Assembly (NCBI GenBank): GCA_013285425.1
Contig: CP053447.1
Coordinates: forward strand, 3,354,001-3,418,000
Length of the DNA: 64,000 bases
Direction: 5' to 3'
Source: Ignavibacteriota bacterium
Lineage (GTDB): Bacteria > Bacteroidota > Ignavibacteria > Ignavibacteriales > Ignavibacteriaceae
Numbering within the stretch: position 1 is the stretch's first letter; every line of letters starts with the position of its first letter. Made by a program: the position numbers and the translations under genes. The notes below the pieces were generated by a model that saw only the letters and a list, made by a program, of their open reading frames with translations, was not told the origin of the DNA and did not search any database. Positions 1 through 8,160 of this stretch are shown here, one piece after another.

Positions 1-1
1 T

Positions 2-1747
2 GCAACACAAGGTGCAATGGATGCAGCAAATATCCTGAAACCAGCATTGGCTCGGGGTGAATTGCATGCAATAGGCGCTACAACTCTTGATGAATATAAA
101 AAGCATATCGAAAAGGACGCTGCTCTCGAAAGAAGATTTCAACCGGTTCTCATCGAAGAGCCATCTGAAGAAGATACGATTTCCATTCTTCGCGGACTTA
201 AAGAAAAATACGAAGTTCATCATGGTGTTCGCATAACAGATGGAGCTATCGTGGCAGCGACCCAGCTTTCGGAAAGATATATAACCGACAGATTTCTTCC
301 TGATAAAGCAATTGATCTGATTGATGAAGCCGCATCAAAACTAAGAATAGAAATCGATTCTATGCCCGAAGAGCTTGATATACTTGAAAGAAAAGTTAAA
401 CAGCTTGAAATTGAACGAGAGGCATTAAAAAGGGAAAAAGATGATGCTTCTGCTAAAAGACTTGATGAACTTGAGAAAGAATTGAGCGGTCTTAACGAAG
501 AGCGAACCGAACTAAGATTACATTGGGATCTTGAGAAAGAAAATATTCAAAAGATTCGCTCAATGAAAAGTGAAATTGAAAATCTTAAACTTGAAGCAGA
601 GCGTTATGAACGCGAAGGTAATCTTGGCAAAGTTGCTGAAATCCGTTATGGAAGGATTGCAGATCTTGAAAATAAATTGAAAGATGAAACTAAAAAACTT
701 GCTGATGCTCAAAAAGATAAAAAAATGTTAAAAGAAGAAGTTGATGCTGAGGATATTGCAGAAGTTGTTGCTAAGTGGACAGGAATTCCTGTAAGCAAAA
801 TGCTTGAAAGCGAAAGAAGTAAACTTTTACGGCTTGAAGACGAACTTCATCATCGTGTTGTTGGACAGGATGAGGCAGTTGCAGCAGTTTCAAATGCCAT
901 TCGCCGTTCACGCTCAGGATTGCAGGATGCACATCGTCCGATTGGTTCGTTTATATTTCTCGGCACTACCGGTGTTGGTAAAACTGAGCTTGCACGAGCA
1001 TTAGCCGAAGTATTGTTTGATGATGAACACGCAATGATACGAATTGATATGAGTGAGTATATGGAAAAGTTTTCAGTATCACGACTAATTGGTGCACCTC
1101 CGGGTTATGTTGGATATGAAGAAGGCGGACAGTTAACGGAAGCAGTACGAAGAAGACCTTACTCGGTTGTGCTGCTTGATGAGATTGAAAAAGCACACGC
1201 CGATGTTTTTAATGTGTTGTTACAAGTTTTGGATGATGGAAGATTAACAGATAACCAGGGAAGGACTGTTAATTTTAAAAATACAATTATTATTATGACT
1301 TCAAATCTTGGATCGCATATCATTCAGGATAAACTTGAATCATACAATGAAGAAAATGCTGATGAGATTTTAGGACAATTGCGTGAACAGATGCATGATT
1401 TATTAAGAAGAACAATTCGGCCCGAGTTCTTAAACAGAATTGATGAGATAGTTCTTTTTAAGCCGCTGCTTAAATCTGAAATAAGAAAAATTGTGGATAT
1501 ACAGCTTGAACGGGTTCAGAAAATGCTGAAAGAAAAAGAAATGATGCTTGAAGTTTCAGATAATGCAAAAGATTGGTTAGCCCAACTTGGTTATGATGTT
1601 ACCTTTGGTGCTCGTCCGTTAAAAAGAGTTATTCAAAAATATCTTATCAATCCTCTTTCACAGGAACTGCTTGCCGGTAATTTTGTTGATGGTGATACAA
1701 TTAAAGTTGATGTTGCTGAAAGAGTGGGGCTGGTGTTTAGTAAATAG
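2..1747 (+). CDS. clpB: ATP-dependent disaggregase ClpB, C-terminal part (5' end outside window)
   Basis: Hsp104/ClpB-family AAA+ disaggregase, which works with DnaK to rescue aggregated proteins in the cytoplasm. The reading frame is open to the window edge; an in-frame ATG lies at 17, but the protein clearly enters in the middle of the first AAA domain ([28 protein letters not shown]), so about 280-300 residues are missing. Next come the coiled-coil M domain (about residues 115-235 counted from the ATG at 17) and the second AAA domain with Walker A GTTGVGKT near residue 316 and Walker [12 protein letters not shown] near 382. The domain ends with the sensor segment NRIDEIVLF and the sensor 2 motif [10 protein letters not shown]. 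The usual Walker A is GPTGVGKT, so Pro-to-Thr is a small oddity. The M domain separates it from ClpA and ClpC. Confidence 0.95.
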   Translation, partial: ATQGAMDAANILKPALARGELHAIGATTLDEYKKHIEKDAALERRFQPVLIEEPSEEDTISILRGLKEKYEVHHGVRITDGAIVAATQLSERYITDRFLPDKAIDLIDEAASKLRIEIDSMPEELDILERKVKQLEIEREALKREKDDASAKRLDELEKELSGLNEERTELRLHWDLEKENIQKIRSMKSEIENLKLEAERYEREGNLGKVAEIRYGRIADLENKLKDETKKLADAQKDKKMLKEEVDAEDIAEVVAKWTGIPVSKMLESERSKLLRLEDELHHRVVGQDEAVAAVSNAIRRSRSGLQDAHRPIGSFIFLGTTGVGKTELARALAEVLFDDEHAMIRIDMSEYMEKFSVSRLIGAPPGYVGYEEGGQLTEAVRRRPYSVVLLDEIEKAHADVFNVLLQVLDDGRLTDNQGRTVNFKNTIIIMTSNLGSHIIQDKLESYNEENADEILGQLREQMHDLLRRTIRPEFLNRIDEIVLFKPLLKSEIRKIVDIQLERVQKMLKEKEMMLEVSDNAKDWLAQLGYDVTFGARPLKRVIQKYLINPLSQELLAGNFVDGDTIKVDVAERVGLVFSK

Positions 1748-1750
1748 CCG

Positions 1751-1776
1751 TTACACCGAACCTTTCGAAGTGTGAA
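1751..1776. repeat. Degenerate palindromic repeat, TCACACT...AGTGTGAA type
   Basis: TTACACC (1751-1757) pairs imperfectly with AGTGTGAA (1769-1776) directly after the clpB stop. A better copy of the same unit follows the VOC gene at 3734-3767. Both copies lie just downstream of a stop codon, as intergenic REP-like elements often do. There is no T tract, so it is not a canonical terminator. Confidence 0.45.
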
Positions 1777-1838
1777 ACTAAATTTCTATTTCTTTGTTTT
1801 CTATGAGAAGAAGAGGGAAGTAAAGGCTGAGCAAAGAA

Positions 1839-1904
1839 AACCAACGAATCGGTTCTTGCAGAAGTTTGCTCTGTGTTTGTTACCCACCACTAAAGTCGCG
1901 GGTT
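1839..1904. repeat. Double-palindrome repeat A, copy 1
   Basis: Two palindromes in tandem: an AACC...GAATCGGTT unit (1839-1854) and a CCCACCACTAAAGTCGCGGG unit (1882-1904), separated by the shared spacer GCAGAAGTTTGCTCTGTG. The same arrangement recurs at 5836, 6637 and 7574. A TTGTTTTCTAT(T)AGAAGAA-like motif flanks it on both sides (about 1794-1812 and 1922-1942), a feature other copies share. This copy is far from the transposase at 6096, as expected of a dispersed non-autonomous family. Confidence 0.8.
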
Positions 1905-2170
1905 GATAACTAATTCTTTCCGTTGTTTTCTATTAGAAGAATAGTGAAGCTTTTAGAAAAATTTTTGATTTAAGCTGTCTGTATATTGTTGCTACTTTAA
2001 TATCAAATACGAATATTTCGGCAGAATCAAAATAAAAGTTTTAATAAACCCAACTTCAGGAAATTTCTTATAATTATTGAATTGAATGGTTTTTGAAACA
2101 AAAACAAATAACTCTTTTTCCATTTATATAAATACTTTGATGTGTTTATCAAATTAACAAGAGGTATGTT

Positions 2171-2992
2171 ATGAAAAAATTATTTTTTCTCCTGCCGGTT
2201 TTAATCGTTGTATTTGGATTTATCACTCAGAAATATCTTGACGATAATTTAAAGAAACTTCTGGCACAGTTTAATGTTTCTGAAGGCGATGCCAAAAGCA
2301 CAGTTCTTTATAATATTGCAGGTCCCTCTTATTATATTCCAAATGTAAAAATATTAAAAAGCCTTGCGCTTAATGATAGAGCCGAAATGGTTGAATTGAT
2401 TGGAAGCAGAATTAAAGAATATGTTAACACTCAGGAGTTTATTAATAATTATAATGAGTTCCGTGAAACCAGAAAACCAAGCGAACCGGAAAAACCAAAA
2501 TATTCTGATGAGTTAAAAGAAGAACAAAAAACCAATCTGAATAACACCATTAAAGAAATGGAAGCTAATATGAAAAATCTTCAAGCTGATCAGAAACAGA
2601 TGTTTGAAGAGGTTATTAATCAGCTAAAACAACAGTTAAAAGATATTGATGACCCTGAAAAATCCTTGTACACTCCTCAGACAGATGACATAATTAAACA
2701 GAGTTATGAACAGCAATTAGAGTATTATGCTGCTGATCTTAAAATATGGAATGAAGAATATCCGGTTAATAATCCCAAACCATTAATTAAAAAATGGCTC
2801 GATGGCTTTCTATCTAAAAGTAAGGATATTGATTTTAATGCTCAGCTTAAAACTGTAAACAAAAGGCAAGTCTTTGTTAATCCCGAGTATGAAAAAAAAG
2901 ATTCGCAATGGAAACTTTACTTCAGAGCAGGTAAAGAGCCGGTAGAGGCTGCACGTAAATTTGCCTCTAACTGGATATCTGAGCTAAAATAA
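2171..2992 (+). CDS. Hypothetical exported or membrane-anchored coiled-coil protein
   Basis: 273 residues of no family I recognise. The N terminus has a Lys-Lys pair then a hydrophobic stretch (about residues 4-20), consistent with an uncleaved signal anchor, since no clear AXA or lipobox follows. A charged Glu/Lys/Gln-rich segment (about 100-165) looks helical or coiled-coil and is flanked by proline-containing linkers (EPEKPK; NPKPLIKKW). The start is supported by an AGAGGT ribosome-binding site about 5 bases upstream. It stands alone between clpB and a VOC gene, with long intergenic DNA on both sides. A periplasmic or inner-membrane structural role is only a guess. Confidence 0.75.
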   Translation: MKKLFFLLPVLIVVFGFITQKYLDDNLKKLLAQFNVSEGDAKSTVLYNIAGPSYYIPNVKILKSLALNDRAEMVELIGSRIKEYVNTQEFINNYNEFRETRKPSEPEKPKYSDELKEEQKTNLNNTIKEMEANMKNLQADQKQMFEEVINQLKQQLKDIDDPEKSLYTPQTDDIIKQSYEQQLEYYAADLKIWNEEYPVNNPKPLIKKWLDGFLSKSKDIDFNAQLKTVNKRQVFVNPEYEKKDSQWKLYFRAGKEPVEAARKFASNWISELK

Positions 2993-3025
2993 CTTTTGGG
3001 ATTTTATACAGATCATTACTATCTG

Positions 3026-3054
3026 ATAACTTATCCATTTGCAACATAAGTTAT
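3026..3054 (+). terminator. Possible stem-loop downstream of the coiled-coil protein gene
   Basis: A perfect 9-bp inverted repeat, ATAACTTAT (3026-3034) and ATAAGTTAT (3046-3054), with an 11-base loop, lies 34 bases after the stop at 2992. No T run follows, so termination is uncertain. The rest of the 300-base gap (2993-3292) holds nothing else I can identify. Confidence 0.35.
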
Positions 3055-3292
3055 TGCACAAGTATTTATTTCTGTTATCCTTCGGCTGCTGATGAATTTT
3101 TTGCAATTCAGATTTTCAGGGTTTAATAAACCCCAGCGACAACTTTATACTCTTGAAACAGTTTTTTATCTGTTTATTTCTACTATTTAAACTCATAACA
3201 AGAAAAATAACATTTGGTATTTTTTTGAACTATACTGTTATTTATGTTTACACAAATACAGTCAATTACTAATCATAAAAAGGAGCAGCACA

Positions 3293-3724
3293 ATGAAAGC
3301 AATTCATCCTTATCTAAACTTTCCCGGCAATACAGAAGAAGCTTTTAACTTTTATAAAAAAATTTTTGGCGGTGATTTCCCCGGCGGCATTTTTCGTTTT
3401 GATGGAACCCCGGGTTCTGAAAATCTAAGCCCTGAAGATAAGCAGAAGATAATGCACATGGCTTTACCAATGGGACCAAACAACATTATTATGGCAACCG
3501 ATGCACTTCCTTCAATGGGGTTTAATGTTAACTTTGGAAATAATATGTACATTTATATTGATACAGAAAGTAAAGCTGAGGCAGACAGATTTTTTGCAGG
3601 ACTTTCTGAAGGCGGCAATCCAGAAATGCCGATGGCTGATCAGTTTTGGGGCGATTATTTTGGCTCACTTGTAGATAAGTTTGGTGTTCAATGGATGATT
3701 GGATATTCAGCACCCCAACAATAG
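3293..3724 (+). CDS. VOC family (PhnB-like glyoxalase fold) protein
   Basis: A 143-residue single-domain protein of the PhnB/YjdN branch of the vicinal oxygen chelate superfamily. It opens with HPYLNFPGNTEEAFNFY, the classic start of that branch, and ends with the DQFWGDYFGSLVDKFGVQWM segment. Members of this branch have the glyoxalase/bleomycin-resistance fold, but their substrates are mostly unknown and many lack the metal-binding set of true glyoxalase I. A GGAGCAGC ribosome-binding site precedes the ATG. It is the first of a same-strand group with another VOC protein and an SRPBCC protein (3293-5226), but the 147-base gap to the next gene suggests separate transcripts. Confidence 0.9.
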   Translation: MKAIHPYLNFPGNTEEAFNFYKKIFGGDFPGGIFRFDGTPGSENLSPEDKQKIMHMALPMGPNNIIMATDALPSMGFNVNFGNNMYIYIDTESKAEADRFFAGLSEGGNPEMPMADQFWGDYFGSLVDKFGVQWMIGYSAPQQ

Positions 3725-3733
3725 TGTTTCTTT

Positions 3734-3767
3734 GTCACACTAAGCTGCATTCCTATCGGAGTGTGAA
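3734..3767. repeat. Palindromic repeat, GTCACACT...AGTGTGAA
   Basis: GTCACACT (3734-3741) and AGTGTGAA (3760-3767) form an inverted repeat just after the VOC gene stop. It shares its AGTGTGAA arm with the unit at 1751-1776. I recall similar palindromes as common between genes in related genomes, but I cannot count copies here. Confidence 0.5.
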
Positions 3768-3871
3768 CTTATTTTGAATGTCAGTCTCCGACTCTGCCTG
3801 GACTGATAAATCTGAATCCGGAAAAAATTCAGATAAACTTTTATTTTCAGAAACAATTTGAAAAGGTAACC

Positions 3872-4771
3872 ATGCAAAGAATAACTCCGTTTTTGTGGTT
3901 CGATAACAATGCTGAAGAGGCTGTAAACTTTTATACATCGTTATTTGATAACTCAAATATTGCTGCTATTACAAGATACAACGAACAAAGTGCTTCAGCT
4001 TCCGGTCAAAAATCCGGAGCTGCGATGACGATTTCGTTTCAGCTTGAAGGACAAAATTTTACAGCACTCAACGGTGGTCCGCACTTTAAATTAAATCAAG
4101 CAATTTCATTTTTTGTTTACTGCGAATCTGATGAAAAGATCGAAAAGATTTTTAAGAAATTATCTACTGACGGCGAAGTAATTTTTCCTCTGGATAAATA
4201 TGATTGGAGTAAAAAATATGCATGGGTTGTTGATAAATTTGGTTTATCATGGCAGCTTGATGTTGATAAGATAAATAATAAACAAAAAATTCTTCCTGCA
4301 TTTTTGTTTGTAAATGATAAAGTTCTGAAAGTTAAGGAAGCTGCAAATTATTATTCTACAGTCTTTCCCGATTCAAGGATTATTATGGAGTGGGCGTATG
4401 ATAAATCAGCCGGATTACCGAAAGGAACTTTACTGTTTATTCAGTTTAAATTGGCCGATTATCTTTTTAATGCAATGAGCGGGCAAGGTGAACACAATTT
4501 TGATTTTAATGAAGCAGTTTCTTTCGTAGTTAATTGTAAGAACCAAAATGAAGTTGATTATTACTGGAACAAACTAACATCTGATGGGGGAACGGAAAGC
4601 CGGTGCGGCTGGCTTAAAGATAAATTTGGAGTTAGCTGGCAAATCATTCCAACTAGATTAATTGAATTGCTTACTGATCCGGATCCTATAAAATCACAAA
4701 AGGTTATGATGTGCATGTTACAAATGAAAAAGATTATCATTTCTGATTTAGAGAATGCATACAAAAAATAA
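3872..4771 (+). CDS. Two-domain VOC (PhnB-like) protein
   Basis: 299 residues made of two tandem PhnB-like domains. The first starts ITPFLWFDNNAEEAVNFYTS and carries the KYAWVVDKFGLSWQL signature near residue 110. The second starts near residue 150 (ANYYSTVFPDSRII) and repeats it as CGWLKDKFGVSWQIIP near 250. Such proteins are often labelled 3-demethylubiquinone-9 3-methyltransferase-like, but they have the VOC fold and no methyltransferase motif, so that name should not be taken as function. The ATG has AAAAGG about 6 bases upstream. The gene ends 14 bases before the SRPBCC gene at 4786, so the two probably share a transcript. Confidence 0.9.
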   Translation: MQRITPFLWFDNNAEEAVNFYTSLFDNSNIAAITRYNEQSASASGQKSGAAMTISFQLEGQNFTALNGGPHFKLNQAISFFVYCESDEKIEKIFKKLSTDGEVIFPLDKYDWSKKYAWVVDKFGLSWQLDVDKINNKQKILPAFLFVNDKVLKVKEAANYYSTVFPDSRIIMEWAYDKSAGLPKGTLLFIQFKLADYLFNAMSGQGEHNFDFNEAVSFVVNCKNQNEVDYYWNKLTSDGGTESRCGWLKDKFGVSWQIIPTRLIELLTDPDPIKSQKVMMCMLQMKKIIISDLENAYKK

Positions 4772-4785
4772 TATGGAGAGAATTT

Positions 4786-5226
4786 ATGTCAACAATAAAA
4801 CTACACCGTGTTTTTAAAGCTTCACCTGAAAAAATCTTCAGAGCATTTATTGATGCCGATGCCCAGGCAAAATGGCTTCCGCCTCATGGTTTTACTTGTA
4901 AAGTTCTACAATTTGATGCTAAAGTTGGCGGAATATATAAAATGTCCTTTAAAAATTTTACAACTGGTAAAAGTCATTCCTTCGGCGGAAAATTTTTAGA
5001 AATAAAACCAAATGAACTTATCCGGTATTCAGACAAATTTGATGATCCAAATCTGCCCGGTGAAATGATTACAACAATAACAATCAAACAGGTTTCTTGT
5101 GGGTCAGATGTAACATTTGTTCAGGAAAATGTTCCGGATTTAATTCCACCAGAGATGTGCTATTTAGGGTGGCAGGATTCTCTTGACCAATTAGCTAATC
5201 TTGTAAACCCTGATATTTCGGATTGA
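4786..5226 (+). CDS. SRPBCC/AHSA1-family protein
   Basis: A 146-residue START/Bet v1-fold protein of the activator-of-Hsp90-ATPase-like (AHSA1) group. The N terminus has the family hallmark RVFKASPEKIFRAFIDADAQAKWLPP; residues 50-75 hold the KMSFKNFTTGKSHSFGGKF strand, and the C terminus has the typical GWQDSLDQLANLV helix. These small proteins probably bind hydrophobic ligands, and the Hsp90 link does not apply to bacterial members. GGAGAGA precedes the ATG. It follows the two-domain VOC gene by 14 bases. A decayed relative lies 100 bases downstream. Confidence 0.88.
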   Translation: MSTIKLHRVFKASPEKIFRAFIDADAQAKWLPPHGFTCKVLQFDAKVGGIYKMSFKNFTTGKSHSFGGKFLEIKPNELIRYSDKFDDPNLPGEMITTITIKQVSCGSDVTFVQENVPDLIPPEMCYLGWQDSLDQLANLVNPDISD

Positions 5227-5324
5227 TAGCATATTTATTTGCAATGAACTGAGTTGAAAGCAATTTAATATTTAATTGAATAAAAAATTTTTTGAAGAAA
5301 AGACTTTGAGATTTAAAAATTAAC

Positions 5325-5522
5325 TTGGCGGTTGTAAATAAAGCATCCAAAGAAAAGGTTTGGAACACATTGCTTGAAGATAAAACTTATAGAATCTGTA
5401 CGGAAGAATTTTCCTGCGGTCCGCATTATATTAATAATTAGAACAATGACAGTAAAATATTTTTCCTGGTCCTTCAAGAGATGGAGAATTTGGTTGAATG
5501 GCAAGCGGTTAAAGAAAATTAA
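5325..5522 (+). pseudogene. Decayed SRPBCC-family gene
   Basis: The frame from 5325 reads NKASKEKVWNTLLEDKTYR then IINN-like text, an in-frame TAG at 5439-5441, then NNDSKIFFLVLQEMEN before a TAA at 5520-5522. This matches the start and middle of an SRPBCC protein (the usual pattern is KASKEKVWDVL...TYRxW...GSKxLFL), but it has an internal stop, no good ATG or ribosome-binding site, and no C-terminal helix. It looks like a dead paralogue of the intact gene just upstream. The DNA on to about 5790 holds no gene I can support. Confidence 0.6.
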
Positions 5523-5835
5523 AGACTTTCTTGATTTAGAAGGCTTGATCGGATTAAATTCAGAAATAAGCGCGAGACAGTAGGCTTAGAAAACAACTAT
5601 AAGATAAAACCTTCCGGTGCTATTATCTGCTGAACAGCACTATTCTTAAAAGCATCGTAACTTACATTGGAAGGAGGTTTCAAAAAAATTAAAGAAGTTA
5701 CTTTGATCAATTCCGAATTAAATTGATCGGCAATGTTCTGTTAGAGTAAAGCTCTGATAATTTTAAGCGGTTACTGAATTGCTAAACTATTGTTTTCGTT
5801 GAGAAGAATTAGAGAAGTAAAGATTAGACATTGAA

Positions 5836-5901
5836 AACCGATAAATTGGTTTTTGCAGAAGTTTGCTCTGTGTTTGTTACCCACCACTAAAGTCGTGGGT
5901 T
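5836..5901. repeat. Double-palindrome repeat A, copy 2
   Basis: AACCGATAAATTGGTT (5836-5851) followed by an ACCCACCACT-AA-AGTCGTGGGTT unit (5879-5901), with the same 27-base spacer as copies 1 and 4. It is preceded by TTGTTTTCGTTGAGAAGAAT and followed by TTGTTTTCTTTGGGAAGAAT, so a near-direct motif frames the element. Confidence 0.85.
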
Positions 5902-5996
5902 GAAAATTGTTTCCACCCGTTGTTTTCTTTGGGAAGAATGATAAATTTAAATGCAGAAATTAATAACGATAACAAATTTTTAACGTACAGTTTATA

Positions 5997-6040
5997 ACCC
6001 ACGGATTTACCTGCCTGCCGGCAAAGGCAGGTCCGTGGGT
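5997..6040. repeat. Palindromic repeat B upstream of the transposase
   Basis: ACCCACGGA (5997-6005) pairs with TCCGTGGGT (6032-6040); nested inside are ACCTGCC and GGCAGGT around a GCCGGC core. It sits about 55 bases upstream of the Y1 transposase start, and a shorter hairpin with the same arm (CCACGGAT/ATCCGTGG) follows the transposase stop at 6538-6555. That is the REP-like hairpin arrangement expected at the ends recognised by such enzymes. A close relative is at 7450-7491 with no transposase beside it. Confidence 0.85.
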
Positions 6041-6095
6041 ATAAAGATAAATACAAATTAAAATTCAACGGTTTCAACCGTTTTAACTCAAAGAT

Positions 6096-6536
6096 ATGTC
6101 ACACTCGCTAACCAAAATTTGGATACATCTGATCTTCGGAACTAAAGAAAGATTTCCAACTATAAATCAGTCTTTTGAGAAGCAGCTATATGATCATATC
6201 AGGAATTTGTCTGAAAAAGATTTTGATTGTATTGTTGATAGAATTAACGGAACTGCCGACCATATTCATATTTTATTTTTACTGAATCAAAATTATTCAC
6301 TTGCTGAAATTGTAAAGAATATTAAAGGGAATTCTTCTCACTGGATAAATCAAAATAAATTTTTAAAAGCTAAGTTTGCCTGGCAAACCGGATACGGTGC
6401 TTTCTCCGTTAGTGAATCTATGATCAATGAAGTGCGAAGGTATATAGCAAATCAGAAAGAACATCATAGAAAGATTACTTTTGCAGAAGAATACAAACGG
6501 TTTGCTGAGAAATATGGATTGAAACACAATTTGTAA
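6096..6536 (+). mobile_element. Y1 (HUH) transposase, IS200/REP-associated type
   Basis: The 146-residue protein is a Y1_Tnp (TnpA/IS200-like) single-stranded DNA transposase. It has the HUH motif HIH at residues 56-58 in NGTADHIHILFLL, the WQTGYGAFSVS strand near 96-106, and the catalytic tyrosine Y116 in RRYIANQKEHH, with Gln120 one turn later. It starts SLTKIWIHLIFGTKERFP, typical of the branch that includes REP-associated transposases. It is full length and apparently intact. Hairpins sharing the ACGGAT arm flank it (5997-6040 and 6538-6555), and four double-palindrome repeats lie nearby. It probably cuts and joins such hairpins as single strands during replication. No tnpB accessory gene is present. 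Confidence 0.9.
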
Positions 6537-6537
6537 T

Positions 6538-6555
6538 CCACGGATTCATCCGTGG
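6538..6555. repeat. Hairpin directly after the transposase (right end)
   Basis: CCACGGAT (6538-6545) and ATCCGTGG (6548-6555) form a perfect 8-bp stem with a 2-base loop, starting 2 bases after the transposase stop. The stem repeats the outer arm of the upstream hairpin at 5997-6040. It is the likely right-end hairpin of the Y1 element and could also act as a transcript end. Confidence 0.75.
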
Positions 6556-6636
6556 GTAAAAGTCGAAACAATAATTTTGTCGAAATGGTTTTAACCGTTT
6601 TCAAGATTTAACGAGGAATATCGATTAACTGTTGAA

Positions 6637-6702
6637 AACCGATGAATCGGTTTCTACAGAAGTTTGTTCAGTGTTTGTTCCCCACGACTGAAGTCGTGGG
6701 TT
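6637..6702. repeat. Double-palindrome repeat A, copy 3
   Basis: AACCGATGAATCGGTT (6637-6652, perfect) followed by CCCACGACT-GA-AGTCGTGGG (6681-6700, perfect). This is the best preserved pair of the four copies. It lies between the transposase right-end hairpin and the first DUF559 unit. Confidence 0.85.
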
Positions 6703-6778
6703 AGAAATTATTTCTCACCGTTGTTTACTTTGGGGAAGAATTGAGAAGATAAATGAAAAAATTATTTAAGACAGAAGT

Positions 6779-6811
6779 CCCCTCCATGGAGGGGATTTAG
6801 GGGTGGGTTGG
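6779..6811. repeat. CCCCTCC palindrome overlapping the 3' end of DUF559 copy 1
   Basis: CCCCTCCATGGAGGGG (6779-6794) is a perfect 16-base palindrome followed by ATTTAGGGGTGGGTTGG. The stop codon of the adjacent minus-strand gene (complement of 6797-6799) and its last codons (Pro-Thr-His-Pro) are encoded by this repeat. An oppositely oriented copy lies beyond the gene's start (7225-7250), so the gene is framed by inverted repeats with their AGGGGTG sides facing inward. Confidence 0.85.
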
Positions 6812-7180
6812 TTTCTCATTTTCATCAATCCACTTCTCAATCTTTTCGATCACTTTATCCAGCTTATACACAATATCCAGATCATCAAACCTGAGAACAG
6901 CAATACCAAGTTCATTTAGTCTTTTATCTTTCTTTTTATCTTTGTCTGTATTTCCATAATGACTTTCTCCATCAACCTCTATTGCAAGCATCAGGTCTTT
7001 GCAATAGAAATCTACAATGTAGTTGTCAATTGGTTTTTGCCTATCAAAGTCATATCCACGAAGCTGTTTTTTCTTAAGATAATTCCAAAGCTGAATTTCA
7101 GTAAACGTGCTGTTGTTCCTGAGTTTTCGAGCATACTCTTTTAACTTTGGATTATATGGAATGATTATTCTGCGTTTCAT
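6797..7180 (-). CDS. DUF559 endonuclease-like protein, copy 1
   Basis: A 127-residue DUF559 protein, a family with the Vsr/PD-(D/E)XK nuclease fold. It shows NPKLKEYARKLRNNSTFTE then the core IVDFYCKDLMLAIEVDGESH, with candidate catalytic residues D57, E68 and D70 and the conserved H74. The second Asp occupies the place where many PD-(D/E)XK enzymes have Lys, as is usual in DUF559. The C terminus (residues 124-127) is encoded by the flanking palindrome at 6779-6811. The start at 7180 follows GTTACCCGCAA on the minus strand, with no strong ribosome-binding site. A protein-identical copy is at 7733-8116. DUF559 function is not established; the repeat framing suggests a role in mobilising or maintaining these repeats. 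Confidence 0.85.
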   Translation of the reverse strand: MKRRIIIPYNPKLKEYARKLRNNSTFTEIQLWNYLKKKQLRGYDFDRQKPIDNYIVDFYCKDLMLAIEVDGESHYGNTDKDKKKDKRLNELGIAVLRFDDLDIVYKLDKVIEKIEKWIDENEKPTHP

Positions 7181-7224
7181 TTGCGGGTAACATAATAATT
7201 AATTTCCTTACTTTCTATTGGACT

Positions 7225-7250
7225 CACCCCTCGCCCCTCCCTTGGAGGGG
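7225..7250. repeat. CCCCTCC palindrome upstream of DUF559 copy 1
   Basis: CCCCTCC (7234-7240) and GGAGGGG (7244-7250) around CTT, preceded by CACCCCTCG. On the minus strand it reads in the same order as the left copy does on the plus strand, so the two form inverted terminal repeats around the gene. It lies about 45 bases upstream of the start codon and could also affect expression. Confidence 0.8.
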
Positions 7251-7449
7251 ACAGAGAGTTTTAATAATAGTTTTTGTTCACTAAAAAAAATAAAAAATTA
7301 CATTACAATCTTATTACATCACAAAACAATAAAAATCCCCGAGTACAGATGTGGTTGGAGGTGGGTAATCTTGCTCTCACTGTTGTTTTCTTTGGGATTT
7401 TAGATACAGAAATATTTAGCAATTGCTAACCTTTAATGTACAATTTGTA

Positions 7450-7491
7450 ACACACGGATTTACCTGTTTGCCGGCAAAGGCAGGTCCGTGG
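7450..7491. repeat. Palindromic repeat B without a transposase
   Basis: The ACACACGGATTTACCTG arm and the GGCAGGTCCGTGG arm, around TTTGCCGGCAAA, match the hairpin at 5997-6040; the preceding bases (TGTACAATTTGTAA) also resemble those at about 5984-5997. No transposase follows here, so this is a solo or non-autonomous copy between the two DUF559 units. Confidence 0.8.
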
Positions 7492-7573
7492 AAAGAAAAC
7501 AGAAACAATAACTTTGTCTAAACGGTTTTTTCTGTTTTCAAGATTTAACGAGAAATATGGATTAACTGTTGAA

Positions 7574-7639
7574 AACCGATAAATTGGTTTTTGCAGAAGT
7601 TTGCTCTGTGTTTGTTACCCACCACTAAAGTCGTGGGTT
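7574..7639. repeat. Double-palindrome repeat A, copy 4
   Basis: AACCGATAAATTGGTT (7574-7589) followed by an ACCCACCACT-AA-AGTCGTGGGTT unit (7617-7639). Its core is nearly identical to copy 2 rather than to copy 3, although copy 3 heads the equivalent position of the neighbouring duplicated unit. That suggests sequence exchange between copies. Confidence 0.85.
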
Positions 7640-7714
7640 AGAAATTATTTCTCACCGTTGTTTACTTTGGGGAGAATTGGGAAGATAAATGAAAAAATTA
7701 TTTAAGACAGAAGT

Positions 7715-7747
7715 CCCCTCCCTGGAGGGGATTTAGGGGTGGGTTGG
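7715..7747. repeat. CCCCTCC palindrome overlapping the 3' end of DUF559 copy 2
   Basis: CCCCTCC (7715-7721) and GGAGGGG (7724-7730) around CT, followed by the same ATTTAGGGGTGGGTTGG as copy 1, again supplying the gene's stop codon and last residues. The two-base centre differs from that of copy 1 (CT against AT), while the gene-side part is unchanged. Confidence 0.85.
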
Positions 7748-8116
7748 TTTCTCATTTTCATCAATCCACTTCTCAATCTTTTCGATCACTTTATCCAGCT
7801 TATACACAATATCCAGATCATCAAACCTGAGAACAGCAATACCAAGTTCATTTAGTCTTTTATCTTTCTTTTTATCTTTGTCTGTATTTCCATAATGACT
7901 TTCTCCATCAACCTCTATTGCAAGCATCAGGTCTTTGCAATAGAAATCTACAATGTAGTTGTCAATTGGTTTTTGCCTATCAAAGTCATATCCACGAAGC
8001 TGTTTTTTCTTAAGATAATTCCAAAGCTGAATTTCAGTAAACGTGCTGTTGTTCCTGAGTTTTCGAGCATACTCTTTTAACTTTGGATTATATGGAATGA
8101 TTATTCTGCGTTTCAT
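7733..8116 (-). CDS. DUF559 endonuclease-like protein, copy 2
   Basis: The protein is identical over all 127 residues to the product of 6797-7180, with the same D57, E68, D70 and H74 core, and the nucleotides also appear identical by eye. It is framed in the same way by inverted CCCCTCC palindromes (7715-7730 and 8163-8179). The identity stops soon after the gene, while the outer flanks have many differences, so either the copying event was limited to the gene or gene conversion has kept the coding part uniform. It is not a decayed copy: the frame is fully open. Confidence 0.85.
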   Translation of the reverse strand: MKRRIIIPYNPKLKEYARKLRNNSTFTEIQLWNYLKKKQLRGYDFDRQKPIDNYIVDFYCKDLMLAIEVDGESHYGNTDKDKKKDKRLNELGIAVLRFDDLDIVYKLDKVIEKIEKWIDENEKPTHP

Positions 8117-8160
8117 TTGCGGGTAACATAATAATTAATTTCCTTACTTTCTATTGGACT

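Noticed and set aside
966..1196. Minus-strand ORF inside clpB
   Set aside because: It is the opposite-strand shadow of the conserved AAA domain with no start signal.
3352..3552. Minus-strand ORF across the VOC gene
   Set aside because: Opposite-strand shadow of a well-supported PhnB-like gene.
5374..5583. 69-codon ORF downstream of the SRPBCC gene
   Set aside because: The SRPBCC-like text is in another frame with a stop; this frame has no family match.
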